A stretch of 64,000 bases of DNA, taken from positions 1 to 64,000 of the forward strand of contig NZ_CBDRBL010000009.1 in the NCBI RefSeq assembly GCF_965342175.1, in the 5' to 3' direction. Shown piece by piece: positions 34,584 through 43,324 of this stretch. The stretch is from Actinacidiphila sp965342175 (lineage in GTDB: Bacteria > Actinomycetota > Actinomycetes > Streptomycetales > Streptomycetaceae). The notes beneath the pieces are model-generated. The model was not told where the DNA came from, made no database searches, and was given only the letters and a program-made list of their open reading frames with translations. A program made the position numbers and the translations under genes. Within the stretch, counting starts at the first letter, position 1, and each line of letters starts with the position of its first letter.

Positions 34584-35801
34584 GTGACGGATCTGGTGAC
34601 ACGAACGTGCGACCGCATCGACCGGCTCGACGCCCGGATCAAGGCGTTCGTGCGAGAGCCGGACCGGAGGGGCCGGTTGGCGGCAGAGCTGGCCGAGGCG
34701 GCCGCGGCGCCGCCGGGGGCGCTGTCCGCGGTGATGGTGGGCGTCAAGGACATCGTCCGGATCGACGGGATGGAGACCAGGGCCGGGTCCGCGGTGCCGC
34801 CGGAGGCGCTGGCCGGACCGCAGGCGTCGCTGGTGGACCGGCTGCGGGGAGCCGGGGCGCTGGTCGCGGGGAAGACGGTGACGGCCGAGTTCGCGGTGAC
34901 CGCTCCGGGCCCCACCCGCAACCCGCGCAACACCGCCCACACCCCCGGGGGTTCGAGCAGCGGCTCGGCTGCGGCGGTGGCGGCGGGACTGGTGCCGCTG
35001 GCGGTCGGGACGCAGACCGTCGGCTCGGTGATCCGGCCCGCGGCCTATTGCGGGGTGGTGGGCTTCAAGCCGACCTTCGGGCGCGTTCCGGTGGACGGGG
35101 TGATCGCCAACGCACCGAGCTTCGACACGGTCGGGGTGCTCGCCGCGGACGTCGCGACGGCGGCGCGGGGCGCCCGTGTCCTGTGCGACGACTGGCGGGA
35201 GCAGCCGGCCGGCGAGGGCCCGCCGGTGCTCGGCGTCCCGGTCGGCCCGTATCTGGACCGGGCGGGGCAGGAGGCCCGGGAAGCCTTCGCGGCGCAGGTC
35301 AAGCGGCTGGAGTCGGCGGGCTGGACGGTGCGCGAGGTGCCGCTGATGCCCGACTTCGCGGCGGTCGTCCGGCAGTTGTACGTCATGAACCGCTTCGAGG
35401 TCGCCCGTACGCACGCCGACTGGTTCCCCCGGTACGGCCACCTCTACCGGGAGCAGACCGTCGCCGCCATCCGCGAGGGCCACGCCATCGGCCGCGACGA
35501 CTACGAGCGGGCCGTGGGCGAGCGCCGGGTCTTCCGCGAGCGGCTGCTGGCGGCCATGGGGGCGGTCGACCTCTGGCTGGCGCCGTCCGCCACCGGCCCC
35601 GCACCTTTCGGGCTGGCGGGCACCGGCGACGCGGTGATGTGCCTGCCGTGGAGCAACGCCGGCTTCCCCGCGGTGAGCCTGCCCGCCGGGTCCGCGGCGA
35701 ACGGTCTGCCGCTCGGACTGCAGGTCGTGGGGCGCCCCGGTGAGGACGAGGAGCTGCTGCGGTGGGCGGCCGGGCTCGCTCCCGTCGTCATGCCGGGGTG
35801 A
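34584..35801 (+). CDS. amidase (amidase-signature family)
   Basis: Hydrolyses carboxylic amides through a Ser-cisSer-Lys triad: Lys in VGVKDIV (near 53), cis-Ser in TPGGSSSGSAAAVAAGL (near 125), nucleophilic Ser in TQTVGSVIRPAAYCGVVG (near 150). C-terminal PSATGPAPFGLAGTGDAVM and FPAVSLPAGSAANGLPLGL match the family. 405 aa; slightly shorter than GatA, with no GatB or GatC nearby, so a stand-alone catabolic amidase. GTG 34584 or 34575 may start. Substrate unknown. Confidence 0.88.
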   Translation: MTDLVTRTCDRIDRLDARIKAFVREPDRRGRLAAELAEAAAAPPGALSAVMVGVKDIVRIDGMETRAGSAVPPEALAGPQASLVDRLRGAGALVAGKTVTAEFAVTAPGPTRNPRNTAHTPGGSSSGSAAAVAAGLVPLAVGTQTVGSVIRPAAYCGVVGFKPTFGRVPVDGVIANAPSFDTVGVLAADVATAARGARVLCDDWREQPAGEGPPVLGVPVGPYLDRAGQEAREAFAAQVKRLESAGWTVREVPLMPDFAAVVRQLYVMNRFEVARTHADWFPRYGHLYREQTVAAIREGHAIGRDDYERAVGERRVFRERLLAAMGAVDLWLAPSATGPAPFGLAGTGDAVMCLPWSNAGFPAVSLPAGSAANGLPLGLQVVGRPGEDEELLRWAAGLAPVVMPG

Positions 35802-35943
35802 GGGCGGGGTCCGTGCCCGGGAGCGGCGTCGTGGGGTGCGGCGGCGGTGACCTCGGGTTGTGCGTGATGACCTCGGGGATGTGCGCGGCGCGCTCCCGTC
35901 CGGGCCCGCTCGGGGTCGCTGGGGAGCCGACCCGAGGCGGGTT

Positions 35944-35959
35944 TCGTACACGCGTTCGA
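35944..35959. promoter_or_regulatory. LexA (SOS) box upstream of dnaE2
   Basis: TCGTAC-ACGC-GTTCGA matches the actinobacterial SOS box TCGAAC-N4-GTTCGA with one mismatch. It sits 66 bp before the dnaE2 start, in the position where LexA would block the promoter. DnaE2 is DNA-damage-induced in actinobacteria. Confidence 0.75.
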
Positions 35960-36025
35960 TAAGTGGTCTATGGTGGAAGGCAGAGGGTTCGAGAAGGGGG
36001 GAGAAGCGGGCGGTCGGAGGTGCGC

Positions 36026-39000
36026 ATGGCGGGATTCACACACCTGCACACCGTCTCGGGTTTCTCGCTGCGGTACGGGGCCTCGCACCCCGAGCAGCTC
36101 GCCGAGCGCGCCGCCGAACGCGGGATGGACGCGCTGGCGCTGACCGACCGGGACACGGTGGCCGGGGTGGTGCGCTTCGCCAAGGCGTGTGCGCGGGCCG
36201 GGGTGCGGCCGCTGTTCGGTGTCTCCCTGGCGGTGCCCGCGGCGTACGCGGGGGAGGGCACCGGCCCGCAGGCCGGCCCGCAGCCCCGCCGCCGCACCCC
36301 GGTGCGCGGCGGCGCCTTCGTGCCGGAGGCGACCGACCGGGCGGTGTTCCTCGCCCGGGACCGCCGCGGCTGGGGTGCGCTGTGCCGGCTGGTCAGCGCC
36401 GCCCACGCCGACGGCGGCATCGGTTGGCGGGACCTGGGCCGGGAGGGGCTGTACGTGCTGCTCGGCGCGGACTCCGAGGTCGGCCGCGCGCTGGCGGCCG
36501 GACGCCCCGACCGGGCCGCCGGGCTGCTGCGCCCCTGGCGCGAGGTGTACGGGGACGCGCTGCGTCTGGAGGCCGTGCACCACGGCCGCACCGGCACCGG
36601 GCACGGCTCGCTGCGGCTCGCCGCCCGCACCGTCGGCTTCGCCGTCGAGCAGGGCGTCGTTCCGGTGCTGACCAACGCCGTCCGCTACGCCGACCCCGGC
36701 CAGGGGGAGGTGGCCGACGTCCTGGACTCGGCGCGCCGCCTGGTGCCCGTCGACGTACGCGACGCGGGGAGCCTGGACAGCGGCGAGCGCTGGCTGAAGG
36801 ACTCCGGGGACATGGCGCGCACCGCCGAGCGGGTCATGGAGGCGGCCGGGTTCACCCGCGGCGACGCCCGCCGGCTGCTGCGGGCCACCGAGGAGACCGC
36901 CGCGGGCTGCGCCGTCGACCCGGAGGAGGACCTGGGGCTCGGGCAGGTGCACTTCCCCGAGCCGGAGGTCGTCGGCGCCGGCGCCCGCAGCGCCGACCGC
37001 GTACTGCGTGCGCGCTGCGCCGCCGGGATGGTCCGGGAGGGCCACGACCGGGACCCGGAGTACTGGGCGCGGCTCGACCACGAACTGCGGATCATCGAGC
37101 GACTCGGCTTCGCGTCGTACTTCCTCACCGTCGGCCAGGTGGTCGCCGACGTACGGGGGATGGGCATCAGGGTCGCCGCGCGCGGTTCGGGCGCCGGCTC
37201 GCTCGTCAACCACCTGCTGGGCATCGCCGCCGCCGACCCCGTCGAGCACGACCTGCTCATGGAACGCTTCCTGTCCGGCCGGCGCGTCTCCCTGCCCGAC
37301 ATCGACATCGACGTGGAGTCCGCCCGCCGGCTGGAGGTCTACCGGCGCATCCTGGACCGCTTCGGCGGCGATAGAGTCGCCACCGTCGCCATGCCCGAGA
37401 CCTACCGCGTCCGGCACGCGGTGCGCGACGTGGGCGCCGCCCTCGGGATGGACCCGGAGGAGACCGACCGGCTGGCCAAGGCCTTCCCGCACATCCGGGC
37501 CCGCGACGCGCGGGCCGCGCTCGCCGAACTGCCCGAGCTGCGGCAGGTGGCGGGGGAGGACCACGGCCGGCTGTGGGAGCTGGTCGAGGCGCTGGACGCG
37601 CTGCCCCGCGGGGTCGCCATGCATCCCTGCGGGGTGCTGCTGTCGGACGCCGGGCTGCTGGACCGCACCCCGGTCGTGCCGACCAGCGGCGAGGGCTTCC
37701 CCATGTCGCAGTTCGACAAGGACGACGTCGAGGACCTCGGGCTGCTCAAGCTCGACGTGCTCGGGGTGCGCATGCAGTCCGCGATGGCGCACACCCTGGA
37801 CGAGGTGGAACGGACCGGCGGCGGCCGGATCGACCTGGACCGCATCCCGCAGGGCGACCCCGCCACGTACGAACTGGTCCGCTCCGCCGAGACGCTGGGC
37901 TGCTTCCAGATCGAGTCCCCCGGCCAGCGCGACCTGGTGGGGCGACTGCAGCCGGCCACCTTCCACGACCTGGTCGTGGACATCTCCCTCTTCCGTCCCG
38001 GGCCGGTCGCCGCCGACATGGTGCGGCCCTTCATCGAGGCCCGGCACGGCCGCAGGCCCGTCCACTACCCGCACCCCGACCTGGAGCCCGTGCTGCGCGA
38101 GACCCACGGGGTGGTCGTCTTCCACGAGCAGCTCATCGGCATCATGTGCGTCATGACCGGCTGCGACCGGGGGTTCGCCGACGAGGCCCGGCGCGCGCTG
38201 TCGGACGAGGCACGGCAGGGGCGCTTGCGGGCCTGGTTCGCGGAGGCGGCCCGGGAGCGCGGCTACTCCCGCGAGGTCATCCGGCACACCTGGGAGATCG
38301 TCTCGGCCTTCGGCGCGTACGGCTTCTGCAAGGCGCACGCCGTCGCCTTCGCCGTGCCGACCTACCAGTCCGCCTGGCTCAAGGCGCACCACCCGGCGGC
38401 CTTCTACGCCGGGGTGCTCACCCACGACCCCGGGATGTACCCCAAGCGGCTGCTGCTCGCGGACGCCCGCCGGCGCGGGGTGCCGGTGCTGCCGTTGGAC
38501 GTCAACCGGTCGGGCGCGGCCTATCGAATCGAACTGGTGTCCGGTGAGGAGAGTGGCGAGGAGCTGTGGGGGCTGCGGCTCGCGCTCTGCGAGGTGCACG
38601 GCATCAGCGAGGCCGAGGTCGCCCGGATCACCGCCGGAGCGCCCTACGCCTCCCTCCAGGACCTGTGGGAGCGCGCCCGCCCAGGCCGCGCCGCCGCCGA
38701 ACGCCTGGTCCAGGTCGGCGCGCTGGACTCCTTCGGGGGCAACCGCCGCGACATGCTGCTCCAGGTCGCGGAACTGCACCGGCAGGGCCGGGCGTCGGCG
38801 TACGACGGCCAGCTCACCCTGACCGGAGGGGCGGACGAGCCGGCGTTCGCGCCGATCGGCCTGCCCGACATGGACGACGGCGAACGGCTCGGCGCCGAAC
38901 TCGGCGTCCTCGGCATGGACGCCTCCCGCCATCTGATGGACGACCACCTCGCCTTCCTGGAAGAGCTGGGCGCGATCCCGGCGAACCGGCTGCGCGAGGT

Positions 39001-39484
39001 GCGGCACGGCGAGACCGTGCTGGTCGCCGGGGCCAAGGCGGCCACCCAGACCCCGCCCGTCCGCTCCGGGCGCCGGGTCGTCTTCACCACCCTCGACGAC
39101 GGCACCGGCCTGGTCGACCTCGCCTTCTTCGACGACAGCCACGAGGCCTGCGCCCACACCGTCTTCCACTCCTGGCTGCTGCTGGTCCGCGGGGTGGTCC
39201 AGCGCCGGGGACCGCAGAGCCTGTCCGTCGTCGGCGCCGCCGCCTGGAACCTGGCCGAACTGGTCGAACTGCGCAGGCAGGGCGGCCTGGAGGCGGTCGC
39301 GGCACGACTGGCGGAGACCCCGGGCGAACCCGCAGGCCGCCCCGGGCCCCCGCCCGAGGGCCGCCGGGTCCGCATGCCCACCGTTTACGAGATGCACCCC
39401 TGGGCCGATCTGCGGCCCGCGGGCGAGGGCGCCCCGACCGGCCGCAAGCTGTGGCACTCCAGCCCGGGGAGCGCGGGACGATGA
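36026..39484 (+). CDS. dnaE2: error-prone DNA polymerase DnaE2 (ImuC)
   Basis: C-family translesion polymerase of the SOS mutasome. An N-terminal PHP domain (HLHTVSGFSLRYGAS, LALTDRDTVAG), the palm with catalytic aspartates in LPDIDIDVES, fingers HHPAAFYAGVLTHDPGMYP, a helix-hairpin-helix segment and a C-terminal OB fold (VVFTTLDDGTGLVDLAFFD) are visible. 1152 aa, normal for DnaE2. ATG 36026 has GGAGGT five bases upstream. The stop overlaps the next ATG (ATGA). Proofreading is absent, as is usual. Confidence 0.95.
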   Translation: MAGFTHLHTVSGFSLRYGASHPEQLAERAAERGMDALALTDRDTVAGVVRFAKACARAGVRPLFGVSLAVPAAYAGEGTGPQAGPQPRRRTPVRGGAFVPEATDRAVFLARDRRGWGALCRLVSAAHADGGIGWRDLGREGLYVLLGADSEVGRALAAGRPDRAAGLLRPWREVYGDALRLEAVHHGRTGTGHGSLRLAARTVGFAVEQGVVPVLTNAVRYADPGQGEVADVLDSARRLVPVDVRDAGSLDSGERWLKDSGDMARTAERVMEAAGFTRGDARRLLRATEETAAGCAVDPEEDLGLGQVHFPEPEVVGAGARSADRVLRARCAAGMVREGHDRDPEYWARLDHELRIIERLGFASYFLTVGQVVADVRGMGIRVAARGSGAGSLVNHLLGIAAADPVEHDLLMERFLSGRRVSLPDIDIDVESARRLEVYRRILDRFGGDRVATVAMPETYRVRHAVRDVGAALGMDPEETDRLAKAFPHIRARDARAALAELPELRQVAGEDHGRLWELVEALDALPRGVAMHPCGVLLSDAGLLDRTPVVPTSGEGFPMSQFDKDDVEDLGLLKLDVLGVRMQSAMAHTLDEVERTGGGRIDLDRIPQGDPATYELVRSAETLGCFQIESPGQRDLVGRLQPATFHDLVVDISLFRPGPVAADMVRPFIEARHGRRPVHYPHPDLEPVLRETHGVVVFHEQLIGIMCVMTGCDRGFADEARRALSDEARQGRLRAWFAEAARERGYSREVIRHTWEIVSAFGAYGFCKAHAVAFAVPTYQSAWLKAHHPAAFYAGVLTHDPGMYPKRLLLADARRRGVPVLPLDVNRSGAAYRIELVSGEESGEELWGLRLALCEVHGISEAEVARITAGAPYASLQDLWERARPGRAAAERLVQVGALDSFGGNRRDMLLQVAELHRQGRASAYDGQLTLTGGADEPAFAPIGLPDMDDGERLGAELGVLGMDASRHLMDDHLAFLEELGAIPANRLREVRHGETVLVAGAKAATQTPPVRSGRRVVFTTLDDGTGLVDLAFFDDSHEACAHTVFHSWLLLVRGVVQRRGPQSLSVVGAAAWNLAELVELRRQGGLEAVAARLAETPGEPAGRPGPPPEGRRVRMPTVYEMHPWADLRPAGEGAPTGRKLWHSSPGSAGR

Positions 39485-40464
39485 CGGACGACCTGCAGGT
39501 GCTGTACGTGCATGTCCACGCCGGCGAGGCGGCGTACGAGCGGCTTCTCGCGCTGCTCGGCGACCTCACCCCCGTCGTCCAGGCACTGCCGCCCGACGCC
39601 GCGCTCGCCGACGTCCGCGGGGCGCTGCGCTACTTCGGGCGCGACGCCGCGGAACTGGCCACGCTGCTGCGGGTGCGGCTGCTCGCGCTCCACGGCGTGG
39701 ACTGCACGATCGGCGTCGGCCCGAACCCGCTGCTCGCCCGGATGGCGGCGCAGGACGGACCGGAGGGCGCGGTGCGCGTCGCGCCCACCGACCCCGCGGC
39801 CGCGGCGGCCTTCCTCGCCGAGCGCCCGGTGGCGGCACTGCACGGGGTGGGCCCGGCGACGGCGCGGCAGTTGGGCACGTACGGCCTGGACACCGTGGGC
39901 CGGGTCGCGGCCGCGCCCCTGAGCACCCTGCAGCGGATCCTGGGCGCCGCGGCGGGTCGCAGGACGCACGAGCGGGCCCGCGGCATCGACCCGACCCCGG
40001 TCGTGCCGAACGCCCCCGCCCGCTCGGCCGGCGCCGAACGCCGCTTCGGCCACGACGAGCTGGACCCGGTGCGGCACCGCCGCGCCCTGCTGTCGCTCAC
40101 CGAGGAACTGGGCTCCACCCTGCGCGCGTCGGGCAGGGTCGCCGGCTCACTGACCCTCACCGTCCGCTATGCCGACCGCTCCACGACCATCCGCACCCGC
40201 GCGCTGCCCGAGCCGAGCGGCCACGGCACCGTCCTCGCCGAGGCCGCGTACCGGCTCTACGAGGGGCTGGGGCTGCAGCGGGCACGGGTGCGCGCACTCG
40301 CGCTGCGCGCGGAGGGGCTGACGGACGCCGCTCTCGCGCCGCTGCAGCTCAGCCTGGATCCGGGGGACGAGAAGGCGCGCCGGATCGAGGCGGTCGCGGA
40401 CCGGGCGCGGGCCCGCTTCGGCCCGCGGGCGCTGATGCCCGCGACGCTGTCGGGCGCCGCCTGA
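39481..40464 (+). CDS. Y-family-like mutasome protein, catalytically dead (ImuB-like)
   Basis: Partner of DnaE2. The hairpin region (RPVAALHGVGPATARQLGTY) and little-finger domain (RRALLSLTEELGSTLRASGR) of the DinB/UmuC fold are kept. The N-terminal catalytic motifs are not: the usual DMD is VHVH (YVHVHAGEA) and the SIDEA position reads ALPPDAALADVRGALRYF. So it cannot be a polymerase; ImuB proteins likewise lack activity and bridge DnaE2 to the clamp. No obvious clamp-binding QLxLPL motif at the end, although LQLSLDPGD is near residue 292. 327 aa. Coupled to dnaE2. Confidence 0.85.
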   Translation: MTDDLQVLYVHVHAGEAAYERLLALLGDLTPVVQALPPDAALADVRGALRYFGRDAAELATLLRVRLLALHGVDCTIGVGPNPLLARMAAQDGPEGAVRVAPTDPAAAAAFLAERPVAALHGVGPATARQLGTYGLDTVGRVAAAPLSTLQRILGAAAGRRTHERARGIDPTPVVPNAPARSAGAERRFGHDELDPVRHRRALLSLTEELGSTLRASGRVAGSLTLTVRYADRSTTIRTRALPEPSGHGTVLAEAAYRLYEGLGLQRARVRALALRAEGLTDAALAPLQLSLDPGDEKARRIEAVADRARARFGPRALMPATLSGAA

Positions 40465-40539
40465 CGCCTCGTCGCGGCACCGGCGCGCAACCGTTGCGGC
40501 GATTCTTTTACCCGCAGGTAGCTGGCACGGCTTGTTACT

Positions 40540-40587
40540 CCTCCGTAGATTTGACGGAGGCTCAGCACTCCGGTGATCCGGATCACA
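40540..40587. promoter_or_regulatory. lipase control region: Crp-like site and inverted repeat
   Basis: GGTGA-N6-TCACA (40572-40587) matches the Crp consensus TGTGA-N6-TCACA at 9 of 10 positions and is part of the perfect 14-bp palindrome GTGATCCGGATCAC (40573-40586). Upstream, CCTCCGT (40540-40546) and ACGGAGG (40554-40560) form a perfect 7-bp inverted repeat around a 7-bp spacer that overlaps TAGATT (40546-40551), a possible -10 box. Confidence 0.55.
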
Positions 40588-40631
40588 GGCCGCACGGGAG
40601 CCAGTCCTTCCACCTGCGAGGAGATCGCTCG

Positions 40632-41606
40632 ATGCCGCCCATCAGACCGCGATCAGCGCTCCGGCTCCTCTCCGCGCTGACTCTCACCGCCGCCCTCATC
40701 ACCGCCCCCGTCCTGGCGGACACCGCCCCGGCGGCGCTGGCGAAGGCGCCCGCCTACGACACCAGGGCCACCACGGCGGCGGACGCGCCCCCCGCCAGCG
40801 CGGCCGGCCACGCCACCTCCGCGGGCTCCGTCACCGCCGCCGCGAGCAGCGGGTGGAACAACTGGTCGTGCAAGCCGTCCGCCGCCCACCCGCGGCCCGT
40901 CGTCCTCGTCCACGGGACCTTCGGCAACTCCGTCGACAACTGGCTCGGCCTCGCGCCCTACCTGGTCAAGCGGGGCTACTGCGTCTACTCCCTCGACTAC
41001 GGCCAACTGCCCGGTGTGCCCCTCTTCCACGGGCTCGGCTCCATCGCCGCGTCCGCCGGGCAGCTCGCCGACCACGTCGACCGGGTGCTCGCGGCCACCG
41101 GCGCGGCCAAGGTCGACATCGTCGGGCACTCCCAGGGCGGCGTGATGCCGCGCCACTACATCAACTTCCTGGGCGGCGCCCCGAAGGTGAACGCGCTCGT
41201 CGGCCTGGCGCCCAGCAACCACGGGACGGACCTCGGCGGGCTGCTCAGGCTGCTGCCCTACTTCCCCGGGGCGGCCGAGGCCATCGAGCACCTCACCCCG
41301 CAGGCACTGACCGACCAGATGGCGGGATCGGCCTTCCTCACCCGGCTGAACGCCGGCGGGGACACCCTCCCAGGCATCCGCTACACGGTGATCGCGACCA
41401 GGTACGACGAGGTGGTCACGCCGTACACCTCGCAGTTCCTGTCCGGCCCCGGTGTCCGCAACGTGGTGCTGCAGGACCTGTGCCCGCTCGACCTGTCCGA
41501 GCACGTCCTCGTCGGGCTGGCCGACCGCATCGTGTTCCATGAGACGGCCAACGCCCTCGACCCGGCGCACGCCGAGGCGACCGACTGCGGGGACGCCTTC
41601 AGCTGA
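40632..41606 (+). CDS. secreted lipase/esterase (alpha/beta hydrolase)
   Basis: Extracellular lipase. Signal peptide (LRLLSALTLTAALITAPVLA), then the oxyanion-loop VVLVHGTFGNSVDNW near residue 93, nucleophile elbow VGHSQGGVMPRHY near 163, and an acid-His pair probably in RYDEVVTPY and the SEHVLVG region. The Cys residues near the ends may form disulphides. 324 aa, complete. GAGGAG precedes ATG 40632. The upstream palindromes suggest Crp-linked control. Confidence 0.9.
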   Translation: MPPIRPRSALRLLSALTLTAALITAPVLADTAPAALAKAPAYDTRATTAADAPPASAAGHATSAGSVTAAASSGWNNWSCKPSAAHPRPVVLVHGTFGNSVDNWLGLAPYLVKRGYCVYSLDYGQLPGVPLFHGLGSIAASAGQLADHVDRVLAATGAAKVDIVGHSQGGVMPRHYINFLGGAPKVNALVGLAPSNHGTDLGGLLRLLPYFPGAAEAIEHLTPQALTDQMAGSAFLTRLNAGGDTLPGIRYTVIATRYDEVVTPYTSQFLSGPGVRNVVLQDLCPLDLSEHVLVGLADRIVFHETANALDPAHAEATDCGDAFS

Positions 41607-41743
41607 CGGTCCGCATCGGCCCCCGCCGCCCGGCGGCTGCGGGGGCGGGCAGCAGCACCGGCGCACCGGGTGACGGCGGCGGTGCACCCGCCGTCGTCGG
41701 CGAGGCGGCGCGGGTGCTGCTGTTCCCGGTCCCGGCGGGGCCG

Positions 41744-41968
41744 TCAGCCGAGCCAGAGCGTCAGGAGGTGGCCCGGGCTGTCCCATGTGCACGTGCACTG
41801 GCAGTCCTGGCCGGAGTTGACGACGTTCTGGCCGGCCGTCTTGCAGGCCGCGCTCGTCGCGTACGCCTTGCAGGGCGCGCTCGCGTTCGCCGGGGCGGCG
41901 AGCGCCGGCATTCCGGTGAGCGTCGCGGCCACGGCCGCGGCGACCGAGGCGCCCCTGGGCTTGTTCAG
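41744..41968 (-). CDS. small secreted Cys-rich protein, possible CTG start
   Basis: A 74-residue reading: n-region MNKPRGASVAAAV, hydrophobic stretch ATLTGMPALAAP ending ANA, then a mature part of about 45 residues with five Cys (APCKAYATSAACKTAG, QDCQCTCTW). The only in-frame start with a full signal peptide is CTG at 41968 with GGAGGGG just before it; GTG 41932 would truncate the signal. The sequence pattern, not the start, argues that it is real. No homologue known to me; a toxin, inhibitor or surface peptide are all possible. Confidence 0.5.
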   Translation of the reverse strand: MNKPRGASVAAAVAATLTGMPALAAPANASAPCKAYATSAACKTAGQNVVNSGQDCQCTCTWDSPGHLLTLWLG

Positions 41969-42077
41969 TCCCCTCCAGGAAAGGCTCGTTGCCCGACTGG
42001 ATCACCGGCGTCCTCACACCATCGCAATGGACACGCCAATGATGCGGATCGCGGGCGGTGTCCGCCGTGCCCGCCCC

Positions 42078-42887
42078 TCAGGAGGCGTGCCGGCTGCGGG
42101 AGGTGCGCCGCGGGGGGTGGGTGAGGGTGATCTGCCGCACGAGCTGGTGGAAGCAGGACAGCGCGGCGATGGCCGGGAGGCTCGCGACGGTCCAGTCGGT
42201 GATCGTCCGGGGGGCGGAGGCGACGCAGAACAGGATCGCGAAGGCGGAGAAGAGCAGGACGACCGCCCAGGAGTGCGGGGCGCGGCGCTGGTGGAGCGCG
42301 GCCCGCAGGATCGACAACGAGGCCACCATCCAGGGGCCGTAGACGAGCAGCGGCCACCAGTTCGCCAGCTTCGACGCCCCGTCGGGGGACGCGATGTGGC
42401 GCAGCGGGTCGTGGGCGACCATCCCGCCGAGCACGCTCACCATGGCCACGATGGTGGCGGTGACGGCCGCCACGACGAAGCTGAGCGTCTGGGTACGGCT
42501 CACCTTCTGGCGCAGCGCCGCCCGGCGGATCCTGCGGTGCCGGTGCCGGGTGAGCGGCAGCTCGTGGGTCGCGGACTGCGGGGAGGGCGCGGCGAAGACG
42601 TCGTCGTCCTCGTCCTCGTCCACGTCCTCCGGCAGAGGCGATTCCAGGAGCTGGGCCAGCTCCTCCTCGGACGTCCACGCCCCGTTCAGGACGTCGTAGT
42701 CCGGGGCGGAGAACACGCCGTTCCCCGAAGTGTCGTCCGTGGTCTGGCGGGGACGGAAGATGGCGTGGCCGTTGAGGTGGTGGTCCTCGTACGGCACGTC
42801 GTTCTCGAAACGGAAACGGTCCTGCAAAGGCGGCATGAAGAGATTCCTGTCGGGGCCGGGCGCGGGCGGCGGGTACGGGGAATGCAC
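42078..42887 (-). CDS. DUF2637-type membrane protein
   Basis: 269 aa. Residues 1-120 are polar and acidic (DVDEDEDDD) with a basic stop (RHRHRRIRRAALRQK). Then come ~4 membrane segments (TLSFVVAAVTATIVAMVSVL, WPLLVYGPWMVASLSIL, WAVVLLFSAFAILFCVA), matching DUF2637, found in Streptomyces plasmid-spread (SpdB-like) proteins and chromosomal copies. ATG 42887 keeps the full frame, but ATG 42836 has AGGAA seven bases upstream and may be the real start. It lies 3 bp after the preceding minus-strand gene, so both are probably co-transcribed. Function unknown. Confidence 0.75.
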   Translation of the reverse strand: MHSPYPPPAPGPDRNLFMPPLQDRFRFENDVPYEDHHLNGHAIFRPRQTTDDTSGNGVFSAPDYDVLNGAWTSEEELAQLLESPLPEDVDEDEDDDVFAAPSPQSATHELPLTRHRHRRIRRAALRQKVSRTQTLSFVVAAVTATIVAMVSVLGGMVAHDPLRHIASPDGASKLANWWPLLVYGPWMVASLSILRAALHQRRAPHSWAVVLLFSAFAILFCVASAPRTITDWTVASLPAIAALSCFHQLVRQITLTHPPRRTSRSRHAS

Positions 42888-42890
42888 GCC

Positions 42891-43205
42891 CTAATACCGC
42901 GCATCCGGATCGGCTCCGGAGCAGCGGCGGGTGAAATCCCCCTCGATCCCGGCCATCTCGTTGGCGAACTGCTCCAGTTCCGAAGAGCAGTACACAAGTG
43001 GAACGTGCTCCTCGCCACGCTCGATGTAGGCGTCGCAACTCCGGCCGAAGAGCCCCGCCGTTCCCGGGACGAGCATCCATTCCCCGAGGGGGAGGGCTTG
43101 TGCCGGGCGGTACGGATGGCTGCGGCGGACGGGCGCCGGCGGCGTCCGGGGGACCGCACTCCCGGACGGCGCACACGGCACGTTCTGGGGATCGACTGTG
43201 ACCAC
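42891..43205 (-). CDS. hypothetical protein upstream of the DUF2637 gene
   Basis: 104-aa soluble protein. The first ~35 residues are Pro-rich; the rest (PLGEWMLVPGTAGLFGRSCD, ERGEEHVPLVYCSS, ELEQFANEMAGIEGDF) looks folded. Three Cys residues. No family recognised. GTG 43205 is the likeliest start, without a strong Shine-Dalgarno. It is the first gene of a two-gene minus-strand unit, divergent from the carboxyltransferase gene. Confidence 0.6.
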   Translation of the reverse strand: MVTVDPQNVPCAPSGSAVPRTPPAPVRRSHPYRPAQALPLGEWMLVPGTAGLFGRSCDAYIERGEEHVPLVYCSSELEQFANEMAGIEGDFTRRCSGADPDARY

Positions 43206-43324
43206 ATTCCCACAACGACCCTCGACCCGTGATGGAGTTGCGCCGTACGAGTGACACCGCCCCGCGTTCTGTGAGGCGGCGGCCCCCGGCGGCGGGTCGC
43301 CGCGGGCATCCTAGGGTGGGTGCC

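Noticed and set aside
32247..35951. 1234-codon minus-strand frame
   Set aside because: Shadow frame through WYL, SPFH and amidase genes; repetitive His/Asp/Gly composition.
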